Source: Fibrobacter succinogenes
GTDB lineage: Bacteria > Fibrobacterota > Fibrobacteria > Fibrobacterales > Fibrobacteraceae
Direction: 5' to 3'
Assembly: GCA_902776765.1 (NCBI GenBank)
Contig: CACYRP010000008.1
Coordinates: 48,736 to 112,735 of the forward strand
DNA: 64,000 nt
Shown here: one piece after another, positions 35,870-44,572 of the stretch
Layout of the letters: each line of letters starts with the position of its first letter
Position numbering within the stretch: position 1 is the first letter of the stretch
Program-made: the position numbers and the translations under genes
The notes under the pieces: model-generated
What the model saw: only the letters and a program-made list of their open reading frames with translations
Database searches by the model: none
Told to the model about the DNA's origin: nothing

Positions 35870-38353
35870 TTAGCGAACTGCAATACGCTTCGTTGCGAGG
35901 ACCTTGCGGCCTTCGGCGAGACGAACAATCACAGCACCCTTGCCAGCAAACTTAGACATATCCAAACTCATGGATGCGCCAGAGAAAGTCTTGGAAAGGA
36001 GCACATCGCCACGGACACTGAAGACCTTAACAGTCTTAGCACCATTAGAGGTCGAAGCAATGCTCAAGGTGTTGTTCACGAATGCAATGTTGGACTTGGC
36101 TTCGACAGCTGCGGCGATAGACGTTGTGCCATTGTCGCGACCGTTAGACTTGAGAATAGGATCTTCGGTCTTCGGAGCCGGCTTCACGTTCGGATCCTTA
36201 ACAAGGATAACTTCCGGTTCATCAAAGCAAGATGTTTCAACCCACCACCAGGAGTCAACGGCTCTATTGTTGATCCACTTTTCACGAACTTCGCCGCGAT
36301 CCGGGTTGAGCTTATAGCACTTGCCAGCGGTCATGTCGTTAAGACCAGCATTGAAGCACTTCCCGTTGTAGTCGCCAGAGCCGTTTACGAATTCAACGCA
36401 CTTGGAAACAACAACTTCGCTAGAGCTGGATTCAACGGAGCTAGAAGATGCTTCGCTGGAGCTAGAGACTTCTTCGCTAGAGCTGGAAACGTCTTCGCTA
36501 GAGCTGGAAACTTCTTCGCTAGAGCTAGAAACTTCTTCGCTAGAGCTAGAAACTTCTTCGCTGGAGCTAGAAACTTCTTCGCTGGAGCTAGAAACTTCTT
36601 CGCTGGAGCTAGAAACTTCTTCGCTAGAGCTAGAAACTTCTTCGCTGGAGCTGGAAACTTCTTCACTAGAGCTGGATTCTTCGACAGAGCTAGAGGATTC
36701 CGGTTCGTCACCGCAAGATGTTTCAACCCACCACCAGGAGTCAACGGCTCTATTGTTAATCCACAAATCACGGACTTCGCCGCGATCCGGGTTCAGCATA
36801 TAGCACTTGCCTTCGGTCATGTCGTTGAGGCCAGCGTTGAAGCACTTGCCATTGTAGTCGCCAGAGCCATTCACAAAAGTAACGCACTTGGAAACAACAA
36901 CTTCGCTGGAGCTAGAGACTTCTTCGCTAGAGCTGGAAACTTCTTCGCTGGAGCTAGAGAGTTCTTCGCTGGAGCTGGAGACTTCTTCGCTAGAGCTGGA
37001 AACTTCTTCGCTGGAGCTAGAGACGTCTTCGCTGGAGCTGGAGACTTCTTCGCTAGAGCTAGAGACTTCTTCGCTAGAGCTAGAGACGTCTTCGCTGGAG
37101 CTAGAGACTTCTTCGCTGGAGCTAGAGACTTCTTCGCTAGAGCTGGAGACTTCTTCGCTAGAGCTGGAGACTTCTTCGCTAGAGCTGGAGACTTCTGCAA
37201 AGCAAGGCGTTTCGATCCACCAAGACTTGTCCGTTACATCAGTGTGACGGCGAATTCTAGACGAGCTTTCACCCCTCTTGCTTTCGACCACAACATAGCA
37301 CGTCCCCTTAACCATGTTCTTCAAACCGGACTTATAGCAGTATTGACCAATACGGTGTTGGACACTGCCGAAATCAATGCAGAGTTCAACAGGGGTTTCG
37401 CTGGAGCTAGAAACTTCTTCACTAGAGCTAGAGACTTCTTCGCTAGAGCTAGAGACTTCTTCGCTAGAGCTGGAGACTTCTTCGCTAGAGCTAGAGACTT
37501 CTTCGCTGGAGCTAGAGACTTCTTCGCTAGAGCTAGAAACTTCTTCGCTGGAGCTGGAGACTTCTTCGCTGGAGCTAGAGACTTCTTCGCTAGAGCTAGA
37601 GACTTCTTCGCTAGAGCTAGAGACTTCTTCGCTAGAGCTAGAGACTTCTTCGCTAGAGCTGGAGACTTCTTCGCTGGAGCTGGAGGATTCCGGTTCTGCA
37701 CCGCAAGACGTTTCAACCCACCACCAGGAGTCAACTGCTCTATTGTTAATCCACAAATCACGAACTTCGCCACGATCCGGATTGAGCTTATAGCACTTGC
37801 CTGCAGTCATGTCGTTAAGACCAGAATTGAAGCACTTGCCGTTGTAGTTGCCAGAGCCGTTTACGAATTCAACGCACTTGGAAGCAACAATAATTTCGCT
37901 AGAGCTGGAAACCGGTTCAGCGGAGCTAGAAGAAACAACTTCGCTAGAGCTGGATGCCGGTTCTTCGGAACTGGAAGAAGCAACTTCGCTAGAGCTAGAT
38001 GCCGGTTCTTCGGAACTGGAAGAAGCAACTTCACTAGAGCTAGAAGCCGGCGCAACACTGGAGCTGGATACTTCAACAGAACTGGAAGATGCCGGAGCTT
38101 CAACGCAGGCTGTTTCGACCCACCACCATGTCTGGGATACAATGTCGTTAATCCACTGCGGATTTTCAGACTTGCGATCCGGATTCATAGTATAACACTT
38201 GCCCTTTTCCATGTCTTTAAGGCCGGCATTATAGCAATGTTCGCCATAATGACCTGTTCCGTTCACAAACGGAATGCAAGCGGCGCCGTCCTGGGCAAAA
38301 GCCATAGCAGAGGCTACGCCCAAGAACAATGATGTACTCTTTACTTTTTTCAT
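35870..38353 (-). CDS. Secreted protein with five Cys/Trp domains and long Ser/Glu linkers
   Basis: An 827-residue exported protein with signal peptide MKKVKSTSLFLGVASAMAFA and no recognisable enzyme domain. It consists of five copies of the same ~60-residue, four-Cys domain found in the M6 protease (starting at about residues 26, 160, 335, 500 and 665; typical core GKCYKLNPDRGEVR, then WWWVETSC), joined by SSSSEEV linkers. Three linkers are long tandem arrays. The third domain is divergent (CYVVVESKRGESSSR, KSWWIETPC). The C-terminal ~85 residues are close to those of the M6 protein and likely a sorting domain. This plan of repeated small domains on flexible linkers suggests a multivalent binding protein, perhaps to plant polysaccharide or to the cell's own surface; inference only. 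Confidence 0.82.
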   Translation of the reverse strand: MKKVKSTSLFLGVASAMAFAQDGAACIPFVNGTGHYGEHCYNAGLKDMEKGKCYTMNPDRKSENPQWINDIVSQTWWWVETACVEAPASSSSVEVSSSSVAPASSSSEVASSSSEEPASSSSEVASSSSEEPASSSSEVVSSSSAEPVSSSSEIIVASKCVEFVNGSGNYNGKCFNSGLNDMTAGKCYKLNPDRGEVRDLWINNRAVDSWWWVETSCGAEPESSSSSEEVSSSSEEVSSSSEEVSSSSEEVSSSSEEVSSSSEEVSSSSEEVSSSSEEVSSSSEEVSSSSEEVSSSSEEVSSSSEEVSSSSEEVSSSSETPVELCIDFGSVQHRIGQYCYKSGLKNMVKGTCYVVVESKRGESSSRIRRHTDVTDKSWWIETPCFAEVSSSSEEVSSSSEEVSSSSEEVSSSSEEVSSSSEDVSSSSEEVSSSSEEVSSSSEDVSSSSEEVSSSSEEVSSSSEELSSSSEEVSSSSEEVSSSSEVVVSKCVTFVNGSGDYNGKCFNAGLNDMTEGKCYMLNPDRGEVRDLWINNRAVDSWWWVETSCGDEPESSSSVEESSSSEEVSSSSEEVSSSSEEVSSSSEEVSSSSEEVSSSSEEVSSSSEEVSSSSEEVSSSSEDVSSSSEEVSSSSEASSSSVESSSSEVVVSKCVEFVNGSGDYNGKCFNAGLNDMTAGKCYKLNPDRGEVREKWINNRAVDSWWWVETSCFDEPEVILVKDPNVKPAPKTEDPILKSNGRDNGTTSIAAAVEAKSNIAFVNNTLSIASTSNGAKTVKVFSVRGDVLLSKTFSGASMSLDMSKFAGKGAVIVRLAEGRKVLATKRIAVR
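36440..37690 (-). repeat. 21-bp coding tandem repeats (SSSSEEV linkers)
   Basis: Three blocks, roughly 36440-36680, 36898-37195 and 37395-37685, made of a 21-bp unit encoding EEVSSSS, about 10, 14 and 14 units. The unit has sense variants in the third positions (GAGCTAGAG and GAGCTGGAG) and occasional EDV or EEL units, so the blocks are imperfect. Being a multiple of three, unit loss or gain keeps the frame and changes linker length. Confidence 0.9.
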
Positions 38354-38683
38354 TTATTTACCTTTTTAGTTTGTTTTAAGGTAGAACAAATGTAGTAAAT
38401 CATTTATATATAATAACAAAAATCATACAATAATTATATTATATAGATGCAAACTGTCTATTTTTGCAAAAAATCGCCATTTCCGCCGCATTCGTAATTA
38501 AACTTTTACAGTTTAGCAATTGTGTAACCCACTCAAATGTTTACAATTGTTTGCGAAAATACAAACAAAGATTTACAAGCAATCGTTATATGTATTTTTA
38601 TTTACAAAAGCAAAAAAAATCCGAGAACACACTTGTTCCCGGATTTTTGAAATTTTCATCAAAGACTTTTTCAGCCCGAAAAA
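38354..38683. other. AT-rich intergenic region, no gene
   Basis: 330 bp between the start of the Cys/Trp repeat gene and the end of the GH8 gene. The half next to the repeat gene is very AT-rich (TATATATAATAAC, ATTATATTATATAG) and probably carries its promoter. A terminator for the GH8 gene lies at 38612-38648. No reading frame is convincing. Confidence 0.65.
38612..38648 (-). terminator. Intrinsic terminator of the GH8 gene
   Basis: AATCCGAGAACA pairs with TGTTCCCGGATT (one mismatch) around a short loop, and on the minus strand a run of seven or more T follows. It begins 36 bp after the GH8 stop codon. Confidence 0.85.
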
Positions 38684-40120
38684 TTAGTCCAACTTAATCT
38701 TTTTGAGGTTTGAAACGCCAGCATTCTTGACGCGGACTATATAAAGACCGCTGGGAATGGCATTCAGCGAAACCGAGACAGAACCCGTTGCGTTCTTATT
38801 GAACGACTTCACGACATTACCCGTCATCGAAATCACATCCACTCGAACATCGCCATTAGCGCTAAATTCAAGCGTTCTGCCAGAAAGCGTCATCTTCGGA
38901 GCGCTGTCCATCGTGACAGGCAAGGCAATCGTACCTTCGCTGGAGCTGGACTGCGGATTCACAGAGCTCGAAGAAGTCGGTGTGGAAGGAGCGGCTGCGA
39001 GGTTCGGCATATTGCCCGAAACGAGCAAGCCGTTCAAGAGCTTGAGGGACTGGTTGAAGTAGTTCTCGTCGCCCAACTTGACGGCTTCAGCCCAATACTC
39101 ATCAAGTTTGGACTGGTACTTCGCATCAGAGATAAGCGAAGTCATAAGCGAAGTCACAAACGTGCTGTTATGGTCGTTGCCAAGGTCGCCAGAAGCTCTG
39201 CGCACCGGGCCTGCCATACGCGAAGCACTGACCGTAGAGACAAATTCTGCCATTTTCTTGTCGAGCGCAAGAGCACGCTTATCGCCATGCCAGCAAACCG
39301 CCTTAGCGTTACGCCACGGAGCGCGGGATGCATCATAGCTGTAGTAGTCATCTTCGCTCTTGCCGTTCTTGTCGGTCCAGTCGTCAATCAAGCCCGTCGT
39401 GACCTCGGCAGAACTCGATTCGTACAGTTTCATGTTGGCGTCGTAAGCCTTATTGCTCCAGAAATCGGCATTTTCAGTATCGACCAATGCAAAAAGTGGC
39501 ATGTAAGCCGGATCAAAATAGCCCGGATTTTTGCGGTTGTAACCAGCATCGCCCCACTTGTCGCCCGGCAAATGCAAACCGTTCGATTCGAATTCGGACT
39601 TTTTCATGGACTGGATGAGTTTCTTGGCGTCTTCCTTGTACTTTTCGTCGCCAAACTGGTAGTAAGCCATCACGAGAGCTGCAGCAGCATCTATATCGCC
39701 ATCGAGAGCGGCACCCTGGTCGTACTTCGTAGAAAGATTACCGACCTTCCAGACCATCAGGCCGTTTTCGTTCATCATCTTCTTGTAGAAGTTCCAAATC
39801 TTGTCGAACTGGCTCTGATAGCTTGTGGCGTTATCACTAAAGTAAACCATCAGAAGCATGCCGTAGCCGACACCTTCCGAGAAATACTGATCAGAACCCG
39901 GATCGGAACGCACACCGGCAACATCGCCATTTTCGTTGTACATCGTCTTGAGCCAATAAGCAAACTGGGACTTTAATTCTTCGGAAGCCTTAGCCTTGTC
40001 GCTCAAAAGCGTCGCATTTCCACCGTAATCAGACATTTGCGGGAATGGGAAATTCACCTTAGCCTGAGCAAGCCCGAAAGCAAACAAACCAGCAAGTCCC
40101 ATCTTAACCAAACGTTTCAT
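38684..40120 (-). CDS. Glycoside hydrolase family 8 endoglucanase, secreted
   Basis: A 478-residue secreted enzyme. Signal peptide MKRLVKMGLAGLFAFGLAQA, catalytic domain about 24-375, SSSS linker, and a C-terminal sorting-type domain of about 75 residues (LEFSANGDVRVDVISMTGNV to GLYIVRVKNAG). GH8 enzymes hydrolyse beta-1,4-glucan (some xylan or chitosan) by inversion. The acid is the Glu in YFSEGVGYGMLLMV and the Asp in DQGAALDGDIDAAAALVMAYY matches the substrate-binding Asp of the family. WGDAGYNRKNPGYFDPAYMPLF and APWRNAK are also family traits. Fibrobacter uses such endoglucanases on plant walls. Possible transcription from its own promoter in the 87-bp gap upstream. Confidence 0.9.
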   Translation of the reverse strand: MKRLVKMGLAGLFAFGLAQAKVNFPFPQMSDYGGNATLLSDKAKASEELKSQFAYWLKTMYNENGDVAGVRSDPGSDQYFSEGVGYGMLLMVYFSDNATSYQSQFDKIWNFYKKMMNENGLMVWKVGNLSTKYDQGAALDGDIDAAAALVMAYYQFGDEKYKEDAKKLIQSMKKSEFESNGLHLPGDKWGDAGYNRKNPGYFDPAYMPLFALVDTENADFWSNKAYDANMKLYESSSAEVTTGLIDDWTDKNGKSEDDYYSYDASRAPWRNAKAVCWHGDKRALALDKKMAEFVSTVSASRMAGPVRRASGDLGNDHNSTFVTSLMTSLISDAKYQSKLDEYWAEAVKLGDENYFNQSLKLLNGLLVSGNMPNLAAAPSTPTSSSSVNPQSSSSEGTIALPVTMDSAPKMTLSGRTLEFSANGDVRVDVISMTGNVVKSFNKNATGSVSVSLNAIPSGLYIVRVKNAGVSNLKKIKLD

Positions 40121-40207
40121 ACCAAAACTCCTATGCCCAAAGGGCCGTTAAATCTATAAGAAAATAAATTAATAGTGATAAAAAATAAAATATTTAAAAC
40201 GGACATT

Positions 40208-41791
40208 TTAATATTGTGTGCGGTCTATCACCACAAAAAGTGAATCGCGGTACGCAACGTGCCAATTTTCGGCAGAATCAAGGGCCGCTAGCAATTTTCC
40301 CCAACGGGCGTAATAGCGGAGCGGAAGCACAACGCGGTCTATATTTTGCGCACCGGCATCGTGGAGGAATACTTGTGGAGACTCCGCATACCGCAAATAG
40401 TTTTCGAAAAATTTCGCCGTTTTAAGGATAAAGCGCCCATCGATATACGTAGAATCGGAAGGATTCACAAAAGCCAAATAGCCCCCGGCGCGGTCATCAT
40501 TAAAAAGCCTGCCCGAATGCGGATGCGATTTCATCCATTCTGCAGCAGCGACAGGAACACGCTGGTAGGCAATCATGGAATCGTAATTGGAAACGGAACG
40601 AAGCCAGAGTCCAAGGAGAAAAGCGATGAGGAGAGTTGGAAGTAAGAAACAGACTGTAGGAAGTTGGCTGTAGGCAGTCATTCTCGGCCAAGCGGAGCGA
40701 AGGAGAGAATACAAACATTTAAATGCAACCGCAAAAAACACAGGCAAGAAGAGTACAAAGTTGCGTTCAGCGACAAACGCGAGGCACGCCGTTACAAGAA
40801 GCCATAATGCTCTGGTACAATCAACGGGAAAATCATAGAGCTTCGCATTCGCGAGGATGACAGGTCGAGAACTACTGATCGAAAAAAACAAACATAAACA
40901 ATAAACAGCCCAAATAATCCCAACAAAGCAAAGCACAATCATCAGTGCCGATTGCAACACATTCTCCCCCGCCATCAACAACGTAATGGGCGAGCGATTT
41001 TCGGCAATTTCGCTTGCAAAAACGGCCGCCGATGGCGATAGTCCAAGCAATCGGTCCAGCAATCCAAACGGATACAAGAACAAATTCAGCCCTTCGCGAT
41101 GGAAGAACGGCATTGCGAACAACAGCGCAACAAAAGCAAACTGCCACAAAAGCGATTTGCGAGAAATTTGCACCCCGTAATTACGGGTGTTCAAACACTC
41201 GAATGCAAGCACCGTCAATGCAAAAACCGGGCCGAGAATGTATAGGCCTTGGAATTTGCACCAAAGAAATTGCAAAACGAGAATAGCAAACGCCGCAAAA
41301 ACTCTAAAGGCGATTCCAGTACGAAGGCTGGAATGACATTTAAGGCGAGAGTTTCGCGCACCTCCAACCCCAGCCAACAGCCAAGGCAAAATATTCCAAT
41401 AAATGCCGAGAAAAATCAGGCTGAAAAGCACTGGGCGAATTTCAAATTGATAACGGAAAATAAAGAGGATAGTTATAAAAAAAGCTAAAGGCAACATAGC
41501 ACGCAGCGGAGGCCATATAAACAGCGCAAAAACGATTCCCCACAGAATCGCCTTGAATGCAACGAGCAACCTCGCGCCGCCTAGATTGTACACAAATGCG
41601 ACAACCTGCTGAAAATATTCGTGCACGTTTACAACAGGTTCGCGAACGGGCGTCCACGTAGTCACCCATTCGCGTGCACAAGCCAAATGCCACCAGATAT
41701 CGGTATCCGTTAGCGGAAACACAGCAAAAAGCGCAACAACAGCACTTATTACCAAAGCAACCGTTTTAAGTACCGACATTAAAGATTTCAC
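40208..41791 (-). CDS. Polytopic membrane protein, GT-C-like, with repeat-derived segments
   Basis: A 527-residue inner-membrane protein with about ten helices and a C-terminal soluble part of about 110 residues. TDTDIWWHLACAREWV near the N-terminus, an acidic motif in the first outside loop, and GRLFNDDRAGGYLAF with STYIDGRFIL near the C-terminus resemble uncharacterised glycosyltransferase-C-like proteins of bacteria. Three parts come from repeats: RLKCHSSLRTGIAF (41312-41338), SSRPVILANAKLYD (about 40845-40870) and MTAYSQLPTVCFLLPTLL (40633-40680, heptads). Start: GTG 41789-41791 overlaps the stop of the 41788 gene (GTGA), or ATG 41777-41779. It follows the lipoprotein cluster as one operon and may serve it. 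Function not established. Confidence 0.65.
   Translation of the reverse strand: MKSLMSVLKTVALVISAVVALFAVFPLTDTDIWWHLACAREWVTTWTPVREPVVNVHEYFQQVVAFVYNLGGARLLVAFKAILWGIVFALFIWPPLRAMLPLAFFITILFIFRYQFEIRPVLFSLIFLGIYWNILPWLLAGVGGARNSRLKCHSSLRTGIAFRVFAAFAILVLQFLWCKFQGLYILGPVFALTVLAFECLNTRNYGVQISRKSLLWQFAFVALLFAMPFFHREGLNLFLYPFGLLDRLLGLSPSAAVFASEIAENRSPITLLMAGENVLQSALMIVLCFVGIIWAVYCLCLFFSISSSRPVILANAKLYDFPVDCTRALWLLVTACLAFVAERNFVLFLPVFFAVAFKCLYSLLRSAWPRMTAYSQLPTVCFLLPTLLIAFLLGLWLRSVSNYDSMIAYQRVPVAAAEWMKSHPHSGRLFNDDRAGGYLAFVNPSDSTYIDGRFILKTAKFFENYLRYAESPQVFLHDAGAQNIDRVVLPLRYYARWGKLLAALDSAENWHVAYRDSLFVVIDRTQY
40633..40680 (-). repeat. Heptad array inside a membrane-protein gene
   Basis: Plus-strand heptads GAGTTGG, AAGTAAG, AAACAGA, CTGTAGG, AAGTTGG, CTGTAGG, CAGTCAT. 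Read on the minus strand in frame they give MTAYSQLPTVCFLLPTLL, a stop-free hydrophobic stretch that forms part of a transmembrane helix. Related arrays lie between genes at 4418 and 18772. Confidence 0.7.
40845..40870 (-). repeat. In-gene fragment of a hairpin repeat
   Basis: GCATTCGCGAGGATGACAGG plus TCGAGAAC, sharing CGCGAGGATGACAG with the copies at 19464 (minus) and 63765. Encoded on the minus strand as part of SSRPVILANAKLYD between two helices of the membrane protein. Only half of the hairpin remains. Confidence 0.5.
41312..41338 (-). repeat. Hairpin repeat inside a membrane-protein gene
   Basis: GATTCCAG..CTGGAATGACA, the same type as at 3647, 7773 and 30527 with a different stem. 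Here it is read in frame on the minus strand as CHSSLRTGI, lying in a loop between two transmembrane helices. Confidence 0.75.
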
Positions 41792-44571
41792 TTCAATGTT
41801 GCGTTCAACAGAGAATCAAGACGACCGGCCATAATCTGAGCACCAACAAGTCCCAAATGATCTTCATTGGCAAAATCTTCAGGACCAAAATCATGATGCC
41901 CATCATGATTTTCATCAAGCACGACAAAATTCGAATACTTTTTGGTCAGTTCCTGAACCGCATCTTGCATAATCTTTACAGCACTACGGGTAGGTCCATA
42001 ACGTCCCCAAGCATTAGTCTTCAAAAAATTCGGAGATTGAGGATAAACAACACCAACAACAAGAACATCAAAGTTGCGAGCCAATTCTACAATTTCAGCC
42101 AACTTTTGCAAGTTAAAGTCAAAACCCGATCGATTAATATTAAACCAGTTGGGATCATAAGCTATTTCGGGAGTTGATTTGCCCCATCCTTGCGCCGGAT
42201 CATAATACAAACCACGATGATAACCAAACATTCCATATTCAGATTCCGTCGGATTCAAAGCAGCCTGCGAAGCTGCAACCATATCTCCAATCAATCCGTC
42301 TTGCCAATAGCCATGATTTTTATCGTATTCATAACCAGGGACATTGCCAAACCAAACTTTAAAATTTTCATCCTTAACATACCAACGGTCATAATCCAAT
42401 GTCAATGCAAGAACTTTCAATTTCGGCATCAACGGCAAGATATAGTTTTTCGTAAAGAACGCTGTACTTTCCAGATCCTGCGCCGAGTATGCCATATTGA
42501 GAGCAAAACCAAATTTAATGCTTTCAGGATCCATACCCGCAAACGATCTCGAAGAACCGATGATAACAATCTCCGTAGTATCCCTATACTTCCAAAAATA
42601 ATCCATTTTGACTTTCATGATTCGAGTTGCAATATCCGTGGTCTCTGTCATATAGACACCAGCGCTATCGGGATCAAGTTTGCCATTTTTGATAGCGGAC
42701 GTATTCTGGATCCACAAACTCGGATGCCAAAGTTCATAGCCTTCGGCGAGTTCTACAATCGAGCTATCAGACAAATTCACAAGAGATATCTTGGAATGCG
42801 AACCGTTAATATTCGCAAGCGTCGCAACAGCAAGATTTTTACCACCCATCGACCATTCGCTATGGTCAAACGAATAGCCCTTCGGCGAAGCTACAGATTG
42901 AATAAGTTTACCGGTTGAATCGGCAATGAGCAAACGTTCATGCGTGCCGTAATCTTTTCCGACAAATTCACGCCCCATCTTGTTCTTCCCAGATTTTTCG
43001 TTGGCTCCGAAATCAAGGAATAAAGTACGCTTGCTACCATCGTTGGCAAGAGATGCATTGCAAGCCTGTTCCTCGCCAAACCACACCGTATCGATTGCCG
43101 ATTTCATAATTGTCGAGCCCGACTTTGCTATACGAGCTCGCAAAAGACGTGCACCCGAAACGGCAAGTTTGTTGTCTTCACTGATTCCGTCATGGTAAGC
43201 GCCATCGAAAAGTTTTTCAGGCTGGCCAAATTTACCATTGGCAAACTTCACCTGCCAAGTCGAAGTAGACTTGAACGTAGCATCATCCTTATTATCCCCA
43301 GGATTCGTTACAAAAATGATGACGGTATCGCCGTTGTCAAGGACGCGCCAGCGCGGAATCGCAGCACCCTTCACTTCCAACTTTACAAGATTAGACCCCT
43401 CAGCATTCAGATCGCGAACATAAATGGTCGATGTATCACTGTTTATTCCTTCAAACCCCGTGCTGAAAGCCACCTTCTTTCCATCTGGCGAAATCTCAGG
43501 ATGATAAGCATCAATCTTATCTGAAATTTCTGTTACAGAAAGGATTCCGCTAGAATAATCAATAAAAGCAATATTACCCGTAATATCATTGCGGAAAGCG
43601 AGCTTCACTTTATACGTTCCTGTCTGTGAACGCATCTTAGCAGAATTAGCAAGAACCACAATACGGTTTGTCACAGCCTTACCATCTGAGCCCATCCAAG
43701 TTGCTTCAGGAATGATTCCAAATGCAAGGCGAAAGCCCACATAATCAGCATGAGTCGAAGACGTTACTGTATAAACGTCACCACGATTGTACCTTTCGAT
43801 AGATTCAGACGAACTGCGATAACTTCCACCTTTAACAACGCGGTGTCCCAAAGAACCACCATCAGGAGCACCGACATAATCGATCAAGGTCGTATCGTGG
43901 AAATTGCCAAGCCAGTCATTCACCCATTCCATCGCATTACCAATCATATCGCAAATGGCTTCATCCGACTTATTTATGCTACAGACTTTGTGCAGTTTAT
44001 AATCGGAATTTTCGGCGGTCCAAGCTTCTGACAGATTCCAATAGCTTTGAGCAACAAACATCCACTCCGCTTCTGTCGGCATACGATAGCCTTTCTTTTC
44101 AGGATGGAATGCGAAGCCGTCTAAATTTGTACAATGTTTATCATTGTCAAAAGAAGCATTGCTATAAGTATAAACGGTATCAAAATTTTCCGCCTTACTG
44201 CGAGCATTCGCGAAAAGCACAGCATCATAATAAGTAATATCCGTAGCAGGCAAGCTATCTTGTTCGCACTTTAGAGAAAGACCTGTCGCCGACTTCATAA
44301 AAGAATTAAACTCTCCGCAAGTCACTTCGCTCTTGCCAAACAAGAAATCATAACTCAAAGTAACTTTCATTTGCGGACGTTCATCAGCTTTTGCAGCAAC
44401 ATCGTTTGTACCCAAAGTAACAAACCTGTTCCTAACATTCATCCGTTCCATTCCCGGAAGAGACTCGGTCAAATTTCCTAGAACAGGCGAAACTCCATCA
44501 GAGTCACCGCAAGCCGAAATCAGCAACATGGAAAAGATTACAGCCAGACTCAAATACAGATTTTTTTTCAT
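41788..44571 (-). CDS. Fibrobacter three-domain lipoprotein (TIGR02171 type), paralogue 1
   Basis: A 927-residue lipoprotein: MKKNLYLSLAVIFSMLLISAC has a good lipobox (ISAC). Residues about 40-290 have a formylglycine-generating-enzyme-like fold (SEVTCGEFNSFMKS, YRMPTEAEWMFVAQSYWN, NAMEWVNDW, VVKGGSYRSSSE, ADYVGFRLAFG). The catalytic cysteine pair of true FGEs is not seen, so it is probably not active. About 310-640 is a TolB/PD40-like propeller (YHPEISPDGKKVAFST). About 650-927 resembles an SGNH hydrolase: VIIGSSRSFAGMDPES and the DHLGLVGAQ motif with the Asp-His pair. GAGGTAAT before the ATG lies at the end of paralogue 2, 1 bp away, so coupled. Overlaps the next gene (membrane protein). 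Role unknown. Confidence 0.78.
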   Translation of the reverse strand: MKKNLYLSLAVIFSMLLISACGDSDGVSPVLGNLTESLPGMERMNVRNRFVTLGTNDVAAKADERPQMKVTLSYDFLFGKSEVTCGEFNSFMKSATGLSLKCEQDSLPATDITYYDAVLFANARSKAENFDTVYTYSNASFDNDKHCTNLDGFAFHPEKKGYRMPTEAEWMFVAQSYWNLSEAWTAENSDYKLHKVCSINKSDEAICDMIGNAMEWVNDWLGNFHDTTLIDYVGAPDGGSLGHRVVKGGSYRSSSESIERYNRGDVYTVTSSTHADYVGFRLAFGIIPEATWMGSDGKAVTNRIVVLANSAKMRSQTGTYKVKLAFRNDITGNIAFIDYSSGILSVTEISDKIDAYHPEISPDGKKVAFSTGFEGINSDTSTIYVRDLNAEGSNLVKLEVKGAAIPRWRVLDNGDTVIIFVTNPGDNKDDATFKSTSTWQVKFANGKFGQPEKLFDGAYHDGISEDNKLAVSGARLLRARIAKSGSTIMKSAIDTVWFGEEQACNASLANDGSKRTLFLDFGANEKSGKNKMGREFVGKDYGTHERLLIADSTGKLIQSVASPKGYSFDHSEWSMGGKNLAVATLANINGSHSKISLVNLSDSSIVELAEGYELWHPSLWIQNTSAIKNGKLDPDSAGVYMTETTDIATRIMKVKMDYFWKYRDTTEIVIIGSSRSFAGMDPESIKFGFALNMAYSAQDLESTAFFTKNYILPLMPKLKVLALTLDYDRWYVKDENFKVWFGNVPGYEYDKNHGYWQDGLIGDMVAASQAALNPTESEYGMFGYHRGLYYDPAQGWGKSTPEIAYDPNWFNINRSGFDFNLQKLAEIVELARNFDVLVVGVVYPQSPNFLKTNAWGRYGPTRSAVKIMQDAVQELTKKYSNFVVLDENHDGHHDFGPEDFANEDHLGLVGAQIMAGRLDSLLNATLK

Positions 44572-44572
44572 A

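Noticed and set aside
35904..38332. Several plus-strand open frames (one of 362 codons) opposite the Ser/Glu-linker gene
   Set aside because: They arise because the repeated 21-bp unit is stop-free on the other strand; products are low-complexity (ELETSSL and FFARARD runs).
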